Shown: piece by piece, positions 6,453 to 7,512 of the stretch
Numbering within the stretch: the stretch's first letter is position 1
Layout: every line of letters begins with the position of its first letter
DNA from: Deltaproteobacteria bacterium
Lineage (GTDB): Bacteria > Desulfobacterota > Desulfobacteria > Desulfobacterales > Desulfatirhabdiaceae
Assembly: GCA_026388755.1 (NCBI GenBank)
Contig: JAPLJE010000320.1
Coordinates: 1 to 7,512, forward strand
Direction of reading: 5' to 3'
DNA: 7,512 nucleotides
Program-made: the position numbers and the translations under genes
The notes under the pieces: model-generated
The model's database searches: none
Seen by the model: the letters and a program-made list of their open reading frames with translations, nothing else
Told to the model about the DNA's origin: nothing

Positions 6453-7512
6453 AAAAAAAAGAGGTGGACCTGAGCGTCTATCGGGATGATGCCGCCCCTC
6501 ATGAATATCTTTCCGAATTAAGCCGGATGGATGCCGGGGATGCGCAGCAGTTTTTAAATGTGGGGGTGGACCCTTCGGAAAGTGGACGCGGGGGATCATT
6601 TATTCAGAAAGACAGGTCTGTAATTCATTGTAAATCCTGTCAGCCTGGCATCGAGATCATGGGCATCTCTCAGGCCCAGAAACAGCATGAATGGCTGAAA
6701 GACTATATCTGGAAGAATGTTTCTCCGGAAAGCGACTTGTTTACCAGCCGCGTAAATGAAAAACCCCATGAAGGATATTTTATACGGTCACTTCCGGGTG
6801 CGAAATCTGCCCAGCCGGTTCAGGCCTGCCTGTATATTGCCAGCGAAAAATTTTCCCAACATGTTCATAACATCGTCATTGCCGAGGAAAATTCCGAGCT
6901 TCACATTATCACCGGCTGTGCAACGGCCCCACATCTGGTTTCCGGACTTCATGTGGGCGTTTCGGAATTCTATATCAAAAAAGGGGCCAAGCTTACCTTT
7001 ACCATGATTCACGACTGGGGAGAACAGATCAATGTCCGTCCTCGAACGGTGACCCGTGTGGCGGAAGGTGGCATTTTCATTTCAAATTACATTTCCCTTA
7101 GACCTGTGGGCTCTCTTCAGATGTATCCAACCACCTATCTGGAAGGCAAGGGGGCAATGGCCCGGTTTAACAGCATCCTGGTCGCCAGTAAGGGGAGCCA
7201 CCTGGACGTGGGAGCGCGAGTGATATTAAGCGCTCCGGAAACCCGCGCCGAGATCATTTCCCGCGGGATCACAACCGGCGGAACAATCATTGCCAGGGGG
7301 GATCTGATCGGAAAGGTCGCCGGCGTCAAGGCCCATCTGGAATGCAAGGGTCTGATTCTGAACAATGGCCTTATGCAAGCTATCCCGGAACTTTCAGGTT
7401 ATGTTCCCGGCGTTGAAATGTCCCATGAGGCGGCTGTGGGTAAAATTGACAAGCGGGAAATCGAATACCTGATGGCCAGAGGGCTTGATGAAGAAGCTGC
7501 CATCTCCACGAT
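6440..7512 (+). CDS. SufB/SufD-family (SmsB-type) Fe-S cluster scaffold, 3'-truncated by the window edge
   Basis: The frame is open from the ATG at 6440 to the last base (357 full codons plus 2 bases), without a stop. The protein is a scaffold partner of the ATPase upstream. The C-terminal two thirds is the beta-helix core of the SufB/SufD family. It contains a run of short strand repeats from about residue 135, then ECKGLIL (301-307), the IPEL segment (315-318) and the hallmark SHEAAVGKI (328-336) followed by EIEYLMARGLDEEAA (340-354). C302 is a candidate cluster or sulfur ligand. The N-terminal part is short and carries HCKSC (C64, C67), a CxxC not typical of E. coli SufB or SufD. Only the last few dozen residues should be missing, giving roughly 400 aa, which matches short archaeal/anaerobe-type homologues and is shorter than E. 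coli SufB. It cannot be called strictly SufB or SufD; the single copy next to SufC fits a minimal SmsB. Family assignment is secure, subtype inferred. Confidence 0.92.
   Translation, partial: MSDVEKKEVDLSVYRDDAAPHEYLSELSRMDAGDAQQFLNVGVDPSESGRGGSFIQKDRSVIHCKSCQPGIEIMGISQAQKQHEWLKDYIWKNVSPESDLFTSRVNEKPHEGYFIRSLPGAKSAQPVQACLYIASEKFSQHVHNIVIAEENSELHIITGCATAPHLVSGLHVGVSEFYIKKGAKLTFTMIHDWGEQINVRPRTVTRVAEGGIFISNYISLRPVGSLQMYPTTYLEGKGAMARFNSILVASKGSHLDVGARVILSAPETRAEIISRGITTGGTIIARGDLIGKVAGVKAHLECKGLILNNGLMQAIPELSGYVPGVEMSHEAAVGKIDKREIEYLMARGLDEEAAIST

Noticed and set aside
5700..6599. Long reverse-strand open frame (299 codons) opposite the SufC-like gene
   Set aside because: It is a shadow of the forward coding sequence, has no recognisable domains, and runs across the start of the next real gene.
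1..7512. Search for mobile elements, CRISPR arrays, attachment sites or a defence or other novel system
   Set aside because: No direct-repeat array, transposase, integrase, inverted terminal repeats or unrecognised gene cluster is visible. The tRNA has no duplicated 3' end nearby to suggest an integration site.

Overview
The window looks like a piece of an ordinary chromosomal housekeeping region. The best guess for the organism is a Gram-negative, probably anaerobic, member of the Desulfobacterota (former Deltaproteobacteria). This is inferred from the order dnaG-rpoD-tRNA, then a NIF3/DUF34 gene, a coiled-coil zinc-ribbon gene and rnpB, and from a minimal SufC/SufB-like pair of the kind common in anaerobes and archaea. 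No 16S or other decisive marker is present. All recognised genes lie on the + strand and are closely packed. No mobile element, CRISPR array, integrase or large repeat is visible.

Region 1 (1-3329) is information processing. The 3' two thirds of dnaG (DNA primase) is followed after 2 bases by a complete rpoD (primary sigma factor), as in the classical macromolecular-synthesis operon. A CAU-anticodon tRNA comes next, with a promoter-like box just before it and a strong intrinsic terminator just after it. No terminator lies between rpoD and the tRNA, so the terminator probably ends both.

Region 2 (3350-5662) has a NIF3/DUF34 metal-binding protein, a coiled-coil protein with a C-terminal four-cysteine zinc ribbon, and the gene for the RNA subunit of RNase P (rnpB). 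rnpB begins only 9 bases after the zinc-ribbon stop codon. RNase P matures the 5' ends of tRNAs, including the one in region 1.

Region 3 (5694 to the end) holds a SufC-type ABC ATPase whose gene overlaps by 13 bases the start of a SufB/SufD-family scaffold gene, which runs off the window. The two products are expected to form the ATPase-scaffold complex of a minimal iron-sulfur cluster assembly system.

I found no convincing new biological system. The points most worth a second look are the identity of the CAU tRNA (methionine or isoleucine-AUA), how the NIF3 gene is transcribed when it starts 20 bases after a strong terminator, the CxxC motifs in both members of the Suf-like pair, an insert in the ATPase, and the tight embedding of rnpB.
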